9,827 nt of DNA from assembly GCA_045603285.1 (NCBI GenBank), contig JAZULW010000082.1, forward strand, positions 1 to 9,827, in the 5' to 3' direction. Positions 1 to 6,563 of this stretch are shown here, in pieces. The notes beneath the pieces were generated by a model that did no database searches, had not been told where the DNA came from, and saw only the letters and a program-made list of their open reading frames with translations. The position numbers and the translations under genes were made by a program. Source of the DNA: RGIG3009 sp045603285. Its GTDB lineage: Bacteria > Bacillota > Clostridia > Oscillospirales > Acutalibacteraceae. Position 1 is the stretch's first letter, and each line of letters opens with the position of its first letter.

Positions 1-31
1 TCGAACGCGCGTTCGAGTGCCGGTGTTTTTT
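1..31. terminator. Possible terminator hairpin cut by the window edge
   Basis: Positions 1-16 form a perfect 16-base palindrome (TCGAACGC followed by its reverse complement). On the plus strand it is followed by GTGCCGGTG and then a run of six T (26-31). This is what the right half of a long stem and U-tract of an intrinsic terminator would look like if the left arm (expected to read CACCGGCAC) lay just outside the window. It sits directly after the ddh stop codon, so it could be a bidirectional terminator between ddh and a convergent plus-strand gene. The left arm cannot be seen, so this remains inference. Confidence 0.4.
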
Positions 32-1016
32 ATAACAATGTTGCGCGCAATTCTTCGGGTGAGAGGGGAGAGAGAAAGGCGGGCGGAATATCGAAGATGG
101 TTTTGCAACCATAGTCCCCTTTTTGGCCGAGTCGGTATGCGGCGCGTGCGCAAGCGAGCAATACGCTAGACGTAAACTCGGGGTTGGAATCAAGTTTCAG
201 ACGATATTCAATCAAATGCGCGTGTTCGCCGTGCTGCCCCGTTTTGCCCGTACGAATGACCATACCGCCGTGAGGGATCCCGCTGTGGTCACGGTCCAGT
301 TCCTCTTTAGAAATAAAATGCACGATGGTATCGTAATCGGCAAAGTAGTGGGGCATCGTTTTGATTTCGGTTTCGATGCGTGCTTTGTCCGCACCGTCCG
401 CGGTCACCACAAAACATTCACGCAAATGTTTTTGACGGGTTGTCAATACGGGGCTTATACCGCTTCGCACCGCTTCCAAGGCCTCTTCGCGCGGAATCGT
501 GTATTGTTTCGCATCCACCACGCCTTCAATACGGCGAATGGCATCCGAATGGCCTTGGCTAACGCCCTTACCCCAGAACGTATAGTCGTGTCCGTCGGGC
601 AAAACGGCGCCGGCATACAAGCGGTTCAACGAGAACATGCCGGGATCCCATCCGCAGGAGATCACCGCTACGTGACCGCCCGCCGTTGCCGCCGCATCCA
701 CCGCGGCAAAATGCTCGGGAATACGGGCGTGGGTATCAAAACTGTCCACCACATGAAAGAGCTTCGCATAATCGGGTGTTTGTTTGGGAAGGTCGGTCGC
801 ACTGCCGCCGCACAATACCAACACGTCAATTTTACCGACGAAATTTGGAATTTCCGCCACCGTATAAACGGGGGTGGCGGCATCCAATAACCGCACCGTT
901 TCGGGGGGGCGGCGCGTAAATACGGCGGCGAGTGTCATATCGGGGTTTTGTTTCACGGCACATTCTATGCCGCGCCCGAGATTGCCGTAACCAACAATAC
1001 CGATGCGAATGTTCAT
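30..1016 (-). CDS. ddh: meso-diaminopimelate dehydrogenase (Ddh)
   Basis: This enzyme performs the NADPH-dependent reductive amination of L-2-amino-6-oxopimelate (tetrahydrodipicolinate) to meso-diaminopimelate. It is the one-step branch of lysine and peptidoglycan precursor synthesis and is cytosolic. The protein has 328 residues, close to the usual ~320-330. The N-terminus has a Rossmann dinucleotide motif GIVGYGNLGRG (residues 6-16). A central block with SFDTH (92-96) and SCGWDPGMFSLNRLY (120-134) is characteristic of the DapDH family, and so is FWGKGVSQGHSDAIRR (147-162). The C-terminal half is the dimerisation and substrate domain. The ATG at 1014-1016 follows AAGGA at a spacing of about nine bases. 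The gene is alone on this strand here and divergent from the two-component operon. The reading frame is intact. Family assignment is firm; enzyme activity is inferred from it. Confidence 0.93.
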   Translation of the reverse strand: MNIRIGIVGYGNLGRGIECAVKQNPDMTLAAVFTRRPPETVRLLDAATPVYTVAEIPNFVGKIDVLVLCGGSATDLPKQTPDYAKLFHVVDSFDTHARIPEHFAAVDAAATAGGHVAVISCGWDPGMFSLNRLYAGAVLPDGHDYTFWGKGVSQGHSDAIRRIEGVVDAKQYTIPREEALEAVRSGISPVLTTRQKHLRECFVVTADGADKARIETEIKTMPHYFADYDTIVHFISKEELDRDHSGIPHGGMVIRTGKTGQHGEHAHLIEYRLKLDSNPEFTSSVLLACARAAYRLGQKGDYGCKTIFDIPPAFLSPLSPEELRATLL

Positions 1017-1047
1017 AGCAGGTCATCCTTTTCAAAAAACTACTTTT

Positions 1048-1056
1048 ATTTTAGCA
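1048..1056 (-). promoter_or_regulatory. Candidate extended -10 promoter of ddh
   Basis: On the minus strand this reads TGCTAAAAT, a TGn extension in front of a -10-like TAAAAT box (1048-1053). It lies about 32 bases upstream of the ddh start codon. No convincing TTGACA box is visible at the 16-18 base spacing, so the call rests on the extended -10 alone. Confidence 0.35.
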
Positions 1057-1177
1057 GAAAGTTTGCCTAATTACTACCCCTCTTTTGCAGAAAAGCAAAT
1101 ATTTTTCAAGTATCTTGGATTTTAACGGGAAGAATCCCATAATTCACGAGGTTTTTTGAAGATGGGACGAACAAAAA

Positions 1178-1195
1178 TTTCAATGATTTTTCAAT
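1178..1195 (+). promoter_or_regulatory. Tandem TTTCAAT repeat, probable response-regulator binding site
   Basis: TTTCAAT occurs at 1178-1184 and again at 1189-1195, an 11-base start-to-start period (one helical turn). The second copy ends nine bases before the -10 box at 1205. Pairs of direct repeats with an 11-base period just upstream of -10, in place of a good -35, are typical of activator sites for OmpR/PhoB-family regulators. The same pair recurs at 3158-3175 before the VTC operon. Binding by the regulator encoded at 1233 is inferred. Confidence 0.65.
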
Positions 1196-1201
1196 CTTTT
1201 G

Positions 1202-1210
1202 TGGTATAAT
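1202..1210 (+). promoter_or_regulatory. Extended -10 promoter of the two-component operon
   Basis: TGGTATAAT gives a TGn extension and a perfect TATAAT box (1205-1210). The -35 position carries the TTTCAAT repeats rather than TTGACA, which suggests an activator-dependent promoter. Transcription would start near 1217, giving a leader of about 16 bases with the ribosome binding site at 1219-1225. A small inverted repeat, GTATA/TATAC (1204-1208 and 1214-1218), overlaps the -10 box and start point. Confidence 0.7.
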
Positions 1211-1232
1211 GCCTATACGGGGAGGTGTCTCT

Positions 1233-1916
1233 ATGAGGATTTTATTGGTGGAAGATGAAACAAGGATGGCGCAGGCGCTATGCGAGATACTCCGCCTTGA
1301 AAAATACGAAGTGGATCATTATGCGAGCGGCCCCGACGGTTTAGCCGCTATGGAGAGCAATATCTATGATATGGTGATTCTTGACGTAATGCTTCCCGAG
1401 ATGAACGGATTTGAGATTGCCGGGCGAGCTCGCGCCAACGGCATTGCAACGCCGATACTGATGCTCACCGCAAAAGCAGAACTGGATGACAAGGTGACAG
1501 GCCTTGACAGCGGCGCGGATGATTATTTAACAAAACCGTTTATGACAAAAGAACTTCTTGCCCGTCTGCGTGCGCTTGGCAGACGAACGCTCGGAACGGC
1601 CGGTGGTGTGTTGTCCTATGGTGATATTACCCTTGACACAAGTACGCTGACACTATCCTGCGTTACCAATGGACAAAGTGTCAGACTGAGCGAAAAAGAA
1701 TACCGCGTTCTGGAGTATTTGGTTGTTAACAGCGGTCAGATTCTTACCCGTGAGCAACTGGCGCTTAAGATTTGGGGATTCGAAAGCGATGCCGAATACA
1801 ACAACGTCGAAGTGTATATGTCCTTTTGCCGTAAAAAACTGGCCTTTGTGGAAGCCAAAACCGAAATTAAAGCGGTGCGCGGGATAGGGTATGAATTGAG
1901 GTGTGAGGATGTTTAA
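1233..1916 (+). CDS. OmpR-family response regulator, winged helix
   Basis: This is a cytoplasmic transcription factor of 227 residues. The receiver domain (about 1-115) has the acidic pair E8/D9, phospho-acceptor D51 in ILDVMLPEMNG, switch T79 and invariant K101 in TKPF. The C-terminal DNA-binding domain (about 128-223) has the OmpR/PhoB pattern: LSEKEYRVLEYL, then LTREQL, then a recognition segment with NNVEVYMSFCRKKL, and the wing KAVRGIGYEL. The ATG at 1233 is preferred over the in-frame ATG at 1209. It follows GGGGAGG at seven bases, MRILLVEDE is the expected family start, and 1209 lies inside the -10 box. The last eight bases overlap the kinase gene, indicating translational coupling. 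Its likely targets are its own promoter and the VTC operon, both preceded by matching TTCAAT repeats. The stimulus is unknown. Confidence 0.93.
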   Translation: MRILLVEDETRMAQALCEILRLEKYEVDHYASGPDGLAAMESNIYDMVILDVMLPEMNGFEIAGRARANGIATPILMLTAKAELDDKVTGLDSGADDYLTKPFMTKELLARLRALGRRTLGTAGGVLSYGDITLDTSTLTLSCVTNGQSVRLSEKEYRVLEYLVVNSGQILTREQLALKIWGFESDAEYNNVEVYMSFCRKKLAFVEAKTEIKAVRGIGYELRCEDV

Positions 1917-3144
1917 GCGATCCAGAAGAAAAATTGTCGCCGCCATTATGTCCATCCTCGTGCTTTTGTGGGCGGGAACACTCGGTGTCATTTATACGTC
2001 CAGTTTTTTTGAGATGTCCAAACAAAACGAACAACTGCTGAAAGCTCACGCCGAAATGCACACTCTTCCGCAATCGATGAGCGGGATGAAACCGCCCGGC
2101 AGGCCATTTCCCGGCGGCAATCCCGGTTTTGCCGAATCACCGATGTTTCAATTGTCTACCTTTTATACCGTGGCGCTTTCTTATGACGGCGATGTTTTGG
2201 AAATAAAAAACGAGCCGCCAACGCTATACACCGATGACGAACTTGAGAAACTGGCACAGAATATTATAAAAAGCGGAAAGAACACCGGTGCAAAGGATAA
2301 CCTCGCTTTTTACAAAACGGACAAAGAGGGATACACGTTGGTTGCCTTTAAGGACAACACCGTTATAAACGAAAGTGCCATGACCTTGTTTCGGTATACC
2401 CTTATTTTTGGCGCGCTTGCGTTGGTGTTGTTTTTCTTCCTGTCGGTATTTCTTGCAAAGAAGATCGTCAATCCTCTGGAAGAAAGCTACCATAAACAAA
2501 AGCAATTTATCTCCGATGCGGGTCACGAACTGAAAACACCGGTGTCAGTGGTCAGCGCCAACGCGGAACTGTTATCCAGAGAAATCGGGAGCAACCAATG
2601 GCTTGCCAACATTCAGTATGAAAACGAGCGAATGGGACTGTTGATCGGTCAACTTCTGGATCTGGCACGAACCGAGAATACAACACCGCAAATGGAACAC
2701 ATTGATTTCAGCCGTTTGGTCGCAGGAGAATCACTCCCGTTCGAAAGCGTTGCCTTTGAAAGAGGGCTTTTGCTGAATAGTACGATCGCCGACCATATTG
2801 CGGTGGAAGGCAACAGCACACAACTGAAGCAGATCGTATCGATTTTGTTGGATAATGCCATTCGCCACAGTAAGGGGCAAGGCGACGTGTATCTTGTGTT
2901 AACAAAGGAACATGGGTTTGCCAAACTGTCGGTCGTCAACAAAGGCGATGAAATACCCGCCGATCAACGCGAAAAGATCTTTGAACGTTTTTACCGTGTG
3001 GATACCGCCCGCACCGGCGAGGACAAACACTACGGCCTTGGGCTGGCGATTGCCAAAGCCATCGTGTCTTCGCACAAAGGAATGATAGAGGTATGTTGCG
3101 ATAATGGGTTGGTGGAATTTCGCGTAAAGATCCCGATGCTGTAA
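1909..3144 (+). CDS. Membrane sensor histidine kinase
   Basis: This 411-residue kinase is the partner of the preceding regulator. The first membrane segment is at about 9-31 and the second at about 162-184. They flank an extracytoplasmic region of about 130 residues. That region contains a proline/glycine/methionine-rich stretch (about residues 55-75, with MKPPGRPFPGGNPG) and a mixed segment resembling a small sensor fold. No HAMP domain fits between the second membrane segment and the dimerisation helix, which is only about 15-20 residues away. The H-box is FISDAGHELKTP, with phospho-histidine at H206. The ATPase domain has the N-box LLDNAIRHS (N316), a G1-like VVNKGDEIP in which the usual aspartate is asparagine, FERFYR, and the G2 box HYGLGLAI. 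The ATG at 1909 follows GAGG (1898-1901) at seven bases. A GTG at 1903 is possible but touches the ribosome site. The ligand is unknown. Confidence 0.92.
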   Translation: MFKRSRRKIVAAIMSILVLLWAGTLGVIYTSSFFEMSKQNEQLLKAHAEMHTLPQSMSGMKPPGRPFPGGNPGFAESPMFQLSTFYTVALSYDGDVLEIKNEPPTLYTDDELEKLAQNIIKSGKNTGAKDNLAFYKTDKEGYTLVAFKDNTVINESAMTLFRYTLIFGALALVLFFFLSVFLAKKIVNPLEESYHKQKQFISDAGHELKTPVSVVSANAELLSREIGSNQWLANIQYENERMGLLIGQLLDLARTENTTPQMEHIDFSRLVAGESLPFESVAFERGLLLNSTIADHIAVEGNSTQLKQIVSILLDNAIRHSKGQGDVYLVLTKEHGFAKLSVVNKGDEIPADQREKIFERFYRVDTARTGEDKHYGLGLAIAKAIVSSHKGMIEVCCDNGLVEFRVKIPML

Positions 3145-3157
3145 ACAAAATCAGGTG

Positions 3158-3175
3158 TTTCAATAAAACTTCAAT
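3158..3175 (+). promoter_or_regulatory. Second tandem TTCAAT repeat before the VTC operon
   Basis: TTTCAAT (3158-3164) is followed by CTTCAAT (3169-3175), again with an 11-base period. The second copy ends ten bases before the -10 box at 3186. Both this site and the one at 1178-1195 continue with CTT after the second copy. The shared sequence, period and distance to the -10 box argue for one regulator, most simply the product of the gene at 1233. Confidence 0.65.
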
Positions 3176-3178
3176 CTT

Positions 3179-3213
3179 CCTCCTGTACAATGATGCCATT
3201 AACGTACAGGAGG
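3179..3213 (+). repeat. 10-bp inverted repeat covering -10 box and VTC ribosome site
   Basis: CCTCCTGTAC (3179-3188) and GTACAGGAGG (3204-3213) are perfect reverse complements with a 15-base loop; T3178/G3214 adds a wobble pair. The loop can fold further (AATG 3189-3192 with CATT 3197-3200). The right arm contains the ribosome binding site AGGAGGG (3208-3214) of the VTC gene. In RNA read through from the kinase gene it would be masked. In RNA started near 3198 the left arm is missing and the site is free. There is no U-run after the stem, so it is not an intrinsic terminator. It could alternatively be a DNA operator. Confidence 0.6.
3184..3191 (+). promoter_or_regulatory. -10 promoter of the VTC operon
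   Basis: TGTACAAT contains a good -10 box TACAAT (3186-3191), with TG immediately before it. No TTGACA is present at -35, where the TTCAAT repeats sit instead, so activation is expected. The transcription start should be near 3198, leaving a leader of about 22 bases. The left arm of the inverted repeat at 3179-3188 overlaps the -10 box and would not be in this transcript. Confidence 0.6.
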
Positions 3214-3219
3214 GTTTGT

Positions 3220-3963
3220 ATGGCCTTTCAAACCGTATTCAAACGATATGAACTGAAATATATGTTGACGTTGGAGCAAAAAGAAAAAGTGCTTACCGCG
3301 ATAGCGCCCTATATGCAGCCCGATCCATATGGCAGAACCACGATTCGCAACTTGTATTACGATACCGATACCTATCTGTTAATTCGCCGTTCTATTGAAA
3401 AACCAACCTATAAGGAAAAATTACGGATTCGCAGTTACGGTCAGGCAACGGCCGACAGTAACGTGTTTGTGGAACTGAAAAAGAAATACAAACACGTGGT
3501 GTATAAGCGCCGTATATCGCTGCCGAATGAAACGGCAACGGAGTGGTTGTCGGGCGAGAGGCCTTTCCATCCGGATACGCAGATAGCGAATGAAATTGAG
3601 TATTTTCTCGGGTTTTACGGCACACTGCACCCCACCGTATTTCTTTCGTACGAGCGGGAAGCCTACTACGCCAATGATGGTTGTGATTTTCGTCTAACCT
3701 TTGACGATACGATCCTTTGCAGGCAAGAAGATCTGTCGCTTGAGTCGAAGGTGTATGGTGCATCGATTCTTCCGAAAGGAATGGTGTTGATGGAGATAAA
3801 ATGTGCCGGCGGTATTCCGCTGTGGCTTACACAGGAGTTGTCGAAAGAAAAGATATACAAAACATCCTTTTCCAAATATGGAACAGCGTATAAGATGCTC
3901 ATTTTTCCGCAGATCCACATAACAAACACACATACGACGTTGGAGGTAACCGCAAATGCTTGA
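3220..3963 (+). CDS. VTC-domain protein, polyphosphate polymerase-like
   Basis: This is a 247-residue cytosolic protein of the VTC/CYTH triphosphate-tunnel superfamily, related to the catalytic domain of yeast Vtc4, which makes polyphosphate from ATP. Charged residues expected to line the tunnel are visible: E11 and K13 in RYELKY, R69/R71 in KEKLRIRSYG, E85 with K87-K89 in VFVELKKK, K96-R98 in VYKRRI, R146 in SYEREA, E192/K194 in MEIKC, and K219 in SFSKYG. The segment TIRNLYYDTDTY (41-52) is also typical. It lacks the SPX domain and membrane part of the yeast proteins; the next gene may supply the membrane part. The ATG at 3220 follows AGGAGGG at five bases. An in-frame ATG at 3190 falls within the -10 box and is rejected. 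The final eight bases overlap the next gene. Polymerase activity is inferred from the family and is not shown for this protein. Confidence 0.88.
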   Translation: MAFQTVFKRYELKYMLTLEQKEKVLTAIAPYMQPDPYGRTTIRNLYYDTDTYLLIRRSIEKPTYKEKLRIRSYGQATADSNVFVELKKKYKHVVYKRRISLPNETATEWLSGERPFHPDTQIANEIEYFLGFYGTLHPTVFLSYEREAYYANDGCDFRLTFDDTILCRQEDLSLESKVYGASILPKGMVLMEIKCAGGIPLWLTQELSKEKIYKTSFSKYGTAYKMLIFPQIHITNTHTTLEVTANA

Positions 3964-4648
3964 CAATGTGTTTAAAGGCTTATTCGATACCGATTTCACA
4001 ACGGTCATCACCGTAACCGATTTTATGGCCTGTTTGGGAGTCTCTTTCGTTATCGGTGTTCTGATGGCTTTTGCCTATATGTACCGCGCTCGTTATACAA
4101 AAAGTTTTGTTGTCACACTAACGCTGTTGCCGGCGGTTGTCTGCGTTGTCATTATGATGGTAAACGGTAATGTGGGAACGGGTGTGGCGGTGGCAGGAGC
4201 GTTCAGTCTGGTTCGTTTTCGTTCTGCTCCCGGTACAGCAAAGGAAATTTGCACCTTATTCTTGGCAATGGGCGCCGGTTTGATAGTCGGTATGGGTTAT
4301 CTTGGGTTTGCGTTATTGTTTACCGTTGTGATGTGCCTATTGTTCGTGCTTTGTAACCGTCTTGACTTTGGTACAAAGAAAAATGCCGCCTTTAAAACGG
4401 TTACGATCACCATCCCCGAAGATTTGGATTATTCGGATATTTTTGAGGATCTCTTCTGTGAGTTTACGCTCTCGCACGACCTTGTTCGTGTGAAGAGCAC
4501 CAATATGGGAAGTATGTTTAAACTTACATACGATGTTGTGCTTCGTGATGCGACCCGTGAGAAAGAATTTATCGATAAGGTCCGTTGCCGAAACGGGAAT
4601 CTTGAAATTGTGGTATCCAAACAGGCAACCGTTGGAACGGAATTGTGA
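3956..4648 (+). CDS. DUF4956 membrane protein
   Basis: This protein has 230 residues. Hydrophobic segments lie at about 23-42, 51-69 and 99-132 (long enough for one or two spans). Between them is a conserved block VAVAGAFSLVRFRSAPGTAKE (within 77-97), the hallmark of this family, which resembles the glycine-rich, arginine-containing segment of MgtC/SapB-like proteins. A soluble C-terminal domain (about 143-225), rich in alternating strands and helices and ending NGNLEIVVSK, is probably cytoplasmic. The start ATG overlaps the VTC stop (ATGCTTGA) and has GGAGG nine bases upstream, so the two are translationally coupled. The family has no settled function. Its constant pairing with VTC-domain proteins suggests a membrane anchor or conduit for the polymer, by analogy with the membrane part of yeast VTC. 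That role is inference. Confidence 0.85.
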   Translation: MLDNVFKGLFDTDFTTVITVTDFMACLGVSFVIGVLMAFAYMYRARYTKSFVVTLTLLPAVVCVVIMMVNGNVGTGVAVAGAFSLVRFRSAPGTAKEICTLFLAMGAGLIVGMGYLGFALLFTVVMCLLFVLCNRLDFGTKKNAAFKTVTITIPEDLDYSDIFEDLFCEFTLSHDLVRVKSTNMGSMFKLTYDVVLRDATREKEFIDKVRCRNGNLEIVVSKQATVGTEL

Positions 4649-4661
4649 GAGGAGAGTCGGG

Positions 4662-6470
4662 ATGAAGAAAATCTTCGTTTTCCTTTTCGGTCTGGCCCTT
4701 GCGCTTGGTATGTTTGCGGGTTGCGGTTTGAAAGAATCGCCAAACGATATCAACGCCAATGAAAATGCTACCGACCAAACGGCTGACGACAGCGAACCTG
4801 TAAAAGTCGATTTTTCGAAAACCGAGGCGGATATGTTTACCGAACGGGATAACAACATCAAGTACGATGACAGCACTGCCGTTACCGTTGAACTGAACGA
4901 TAAAAAAAGTGTCGCCAGTTCCGATAGTGTGAAAATATCCGGTTCCATTGTCACCATTACCGAAGAAGCAACCTATATTATCTCGGGTGAATTGAGTGAC
5001 GGTATGTTGATCGTCAATGCGCCGGACACCGCGAAACTCCAACTGGTTTTTAACGGCGTAACGGTCACAAGCAAAACCTCGGCGGCATTGTATGTGTTAG
5101 AAGCGGATAAAGTATTTGTCACGCTCGCCGAAGGCTCGACCAATACGCTGGCTAACGGCGGCAGTTTCGTAGCCATAGACGATAACAATATTGATGCGGC
5201 ACTGTTTTCAAAGCAAGACCTGACGTTAAACGGAACGGGTTCGTTAACGGTCACCTCTCCCGTCGGACACGGGATCGTTTGTAAAGACGACCTGGTGATT
5301 ACAGGCGGCTCGTACACCATAAATTCCGCTTTTCACGGTGTGGATGCCAACGACAGTGTGAGAATTGCCAACGCCGTATTGACCATTGACGCCGGAAAGG
5401 ATGCGATCCATTCCGAGAACAACGACGATGCCTCGCGTGGGTTTGTGTATATGGCGAGTGGCACTGTCCAAGCAGAAGCCGAAGGCGATGGCATTTCCGC
5501 CGGTGCTTATCTGCAGATTGCGGGTGGTACGATTGATCTTCTTGTCGGCGGAGGAAGCGAAAACGGAAGCAAAAAACAGTCCGACTCTTTCGGCGGGTTT
5601 ATGGGAGGCGGAAAACCGCGATATGCGGACCCTTCGGCTACGGAAACCGACGGGGGGAACGGCACCAGTATGAAAGGCTTGAAAGCCGCAAACAGCCTGC
5701 TTGTTTCAGGAGGAACCATTACGATAAACTCTGCCGATGACTCGCTACACTCGAACGTTTCCGTGTTCATTAACGGCGGAACGTTTACACTGGCATCGGG
5801 CGACGATGCCATTCATGCCGAAGAAGAGTTAACCGTAACCGCAGGCAACATCGACATTTCGGAGAGCTACGAAGGGCTGGAAGCGTTACACATTCTTGTG
5901 CAAGGCGGCGACATCAAACTGGTAGCGCGTGATGACGGCCTTAATGCGGCGGGCGGAACCGACCAAAACGGCACGACAGGCGGCCGTGACGGTATGTTCG
6001 GCGGCGGAATGGGGGGCGGCCACGGCGGTATGTCCGCCCGGTCAAACGGCAGCATTCGCATTTCTGACGGAACGCTGTATATCCGCGCCTCGGGTGATGG
6101 TATTGATGCCAACGGCACCGTGGAGATATCCGGCGGACAGACAACGGTGGTCGGCCCCACGCAAGGCGATACGGCCACACTCGATTACGATACAAGCGCG
6201 GTGATAACGGGCGGTACGTTTATGGGGACCGGCGCTTCCGGTATGGCACAGACCTTCAGTTCTTCCGAACAAGGTGTTGTTGCCGTGCGTGTCGGCAATC
6301 AGTCGGCGGGAACACCCATCGTATTGAAAAATGCAAAGGGCGATACGCTCATAACGCACACACCGGAATTGGACTTCGCCGTTCTCATTTTGTCTTCTCC
6401 CGAACTCGTAAAAGGGGAAACGTATTCCGTTGTTGTCGGTTCGGAGTCGGGTGAGTTTGAAGCCAATTAG
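4662..6470 (+). CDS. Cthe_2159-type beta-helix carbohydrate-binding lipoprotein
   Basis: This is a 602-residue exported protein. The signal peptide MKKIFVFLFGLALALG ends in a lipobox-like FAGC, so the mature protein probably starts at lipidated C21 on the outer membrane face. An acidic, asparagine-rich linker (about 22-70) follows. Residues from about 200 to 500 form roughly ten degenerate rungs of 20-23 residues. These have a GGT-hydrophobic-x-I strand and an acidic turn such as DDSLHS, DDAIHA, DDGLNA or GDGIDA, consistent with a right-handed beta-helix with calcium sites. Two glycine-rich insertions interrupt the rungs (about 296-338 and 430-461). The family prototype from Clostridium thermocellum binds acidic polysaccharides and cellulose. 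The ATG at 4662 is chosen because it begins the signal peptide and follows GGAGAG; earlier in-frame starts lie within the DUF4956 gene. It starts 13 bases after that gene's stop codon. The substrate is unknown. Confidence 0.85.
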   Translation: MKKIFVFLFGLALALGMFAGCGLKESPNDINANENATDQTADDSEPVKVDFSKTEADMFTERDNNIKYDDSTAVTVELNDKKSVASSDSVKISGSIVTITEEATYIISGELSDGMLIVNAPDTAKLQLVFNGVTVTSKTSAALYVLEADKVFVTLAEGSTNTLANGGSFVAIDDNNIDAALFSKQDLTLNGTGSLTVTSPVGHGIVCKDDLVITGGSYTINSAFHGVDANDSVRIANAVLTIDAGKDAIHSENNDDASRGFVYMASGTVQAEAEGDGISAGAYLQIAGGTIDLLVGGGSENGSKKQSDSFGGFMGGGKPRYADPSATETDGGNGTSMKGLKAANSLLVSGGTITINSADDSLHSNVSVFINGGTFTLASGDDAIHAEEELTVTAGNIDISESYEGLEALHILVQGGDIKLVARDDGLNAAGGTDQNGTTGGRDGMFGGGMGGGHGGMSARSNGSIRISDGTLYIRASGDGIDANGTVEISGGQTTVVGPTQGDTATLDYDTSAVITGGTFMGTGASGMAQTFSSSEQGVVAVRVGNQSAGTPIVLKNAKGDTLITHTPELDFAVLILSSPELVKGETYSVVVGSESGEFEAN

Positions 6471-6523
6471 GAAGGCAGAGTCGGGATCGTTTTCCCATCT
6501 GCTGTCGTGTCCCTCCAAAACGA

Positions 6524-6552
6524 AACACCCCCGCTATGCGGGGGTGTTGTTC
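6524..6552. terminator. Bidirectional hairpin terminator between convergent operons
   Basis: AACACCCCCGC (6524-6534) and GCGGGGGTGTT (6538-6548) form a perfect 11-bp GC-rich stem with a TAT loop. The plus-strand tail is GTTCT, and the minus-strand tail is TCGTTTTGG, both only moderately T-rich. It lies between the stop codons of the beta-helix gene (6470) and pflA (6564) and probably ends both transcripts. Confidence 0.85.
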
Positions 6553-6563
6553 TATCAAAAAGG

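Noticed and set aside
123..890. A 255-codon open frame opposite ddh
   Set aside because: It mirrors the ddh coding frame, shows no family motif and has an unusual composition. The minus-strand product is a clear diaminopimelate dehydrogenase.
1101..1140. Short dyads CAAG-TAT-CTTG and GGGA-AGAA-TCCC in the ddh/regulator intergenic region
   Set aside because: The arms are only four bases long, with no matching partner elsewhere in the window; this is easily chance.
1903..1911. GTG at 1903 as the kinase start
   Set aside because: It adds only two residues and directly abuts GAGG, leaving almost no spacing. The ATG at 1909 has a seven-base spacing.
3178..3214. The inverted repeat before the VTC gene as an intrinsic terminator of the kinase transcript
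   Set aside because: The stem is followed by TTTGTATGG rather than a T-run, and the loop is large. Masking of the ribosome site or an operator role fits better.
4533..4661. Upstream in-frame extension of the beta-helix lipoprotein gene
   Set aside because: It would put 43 residues before an obvious lipoprotein signal peptide and lies within the DUF4956 coding region.
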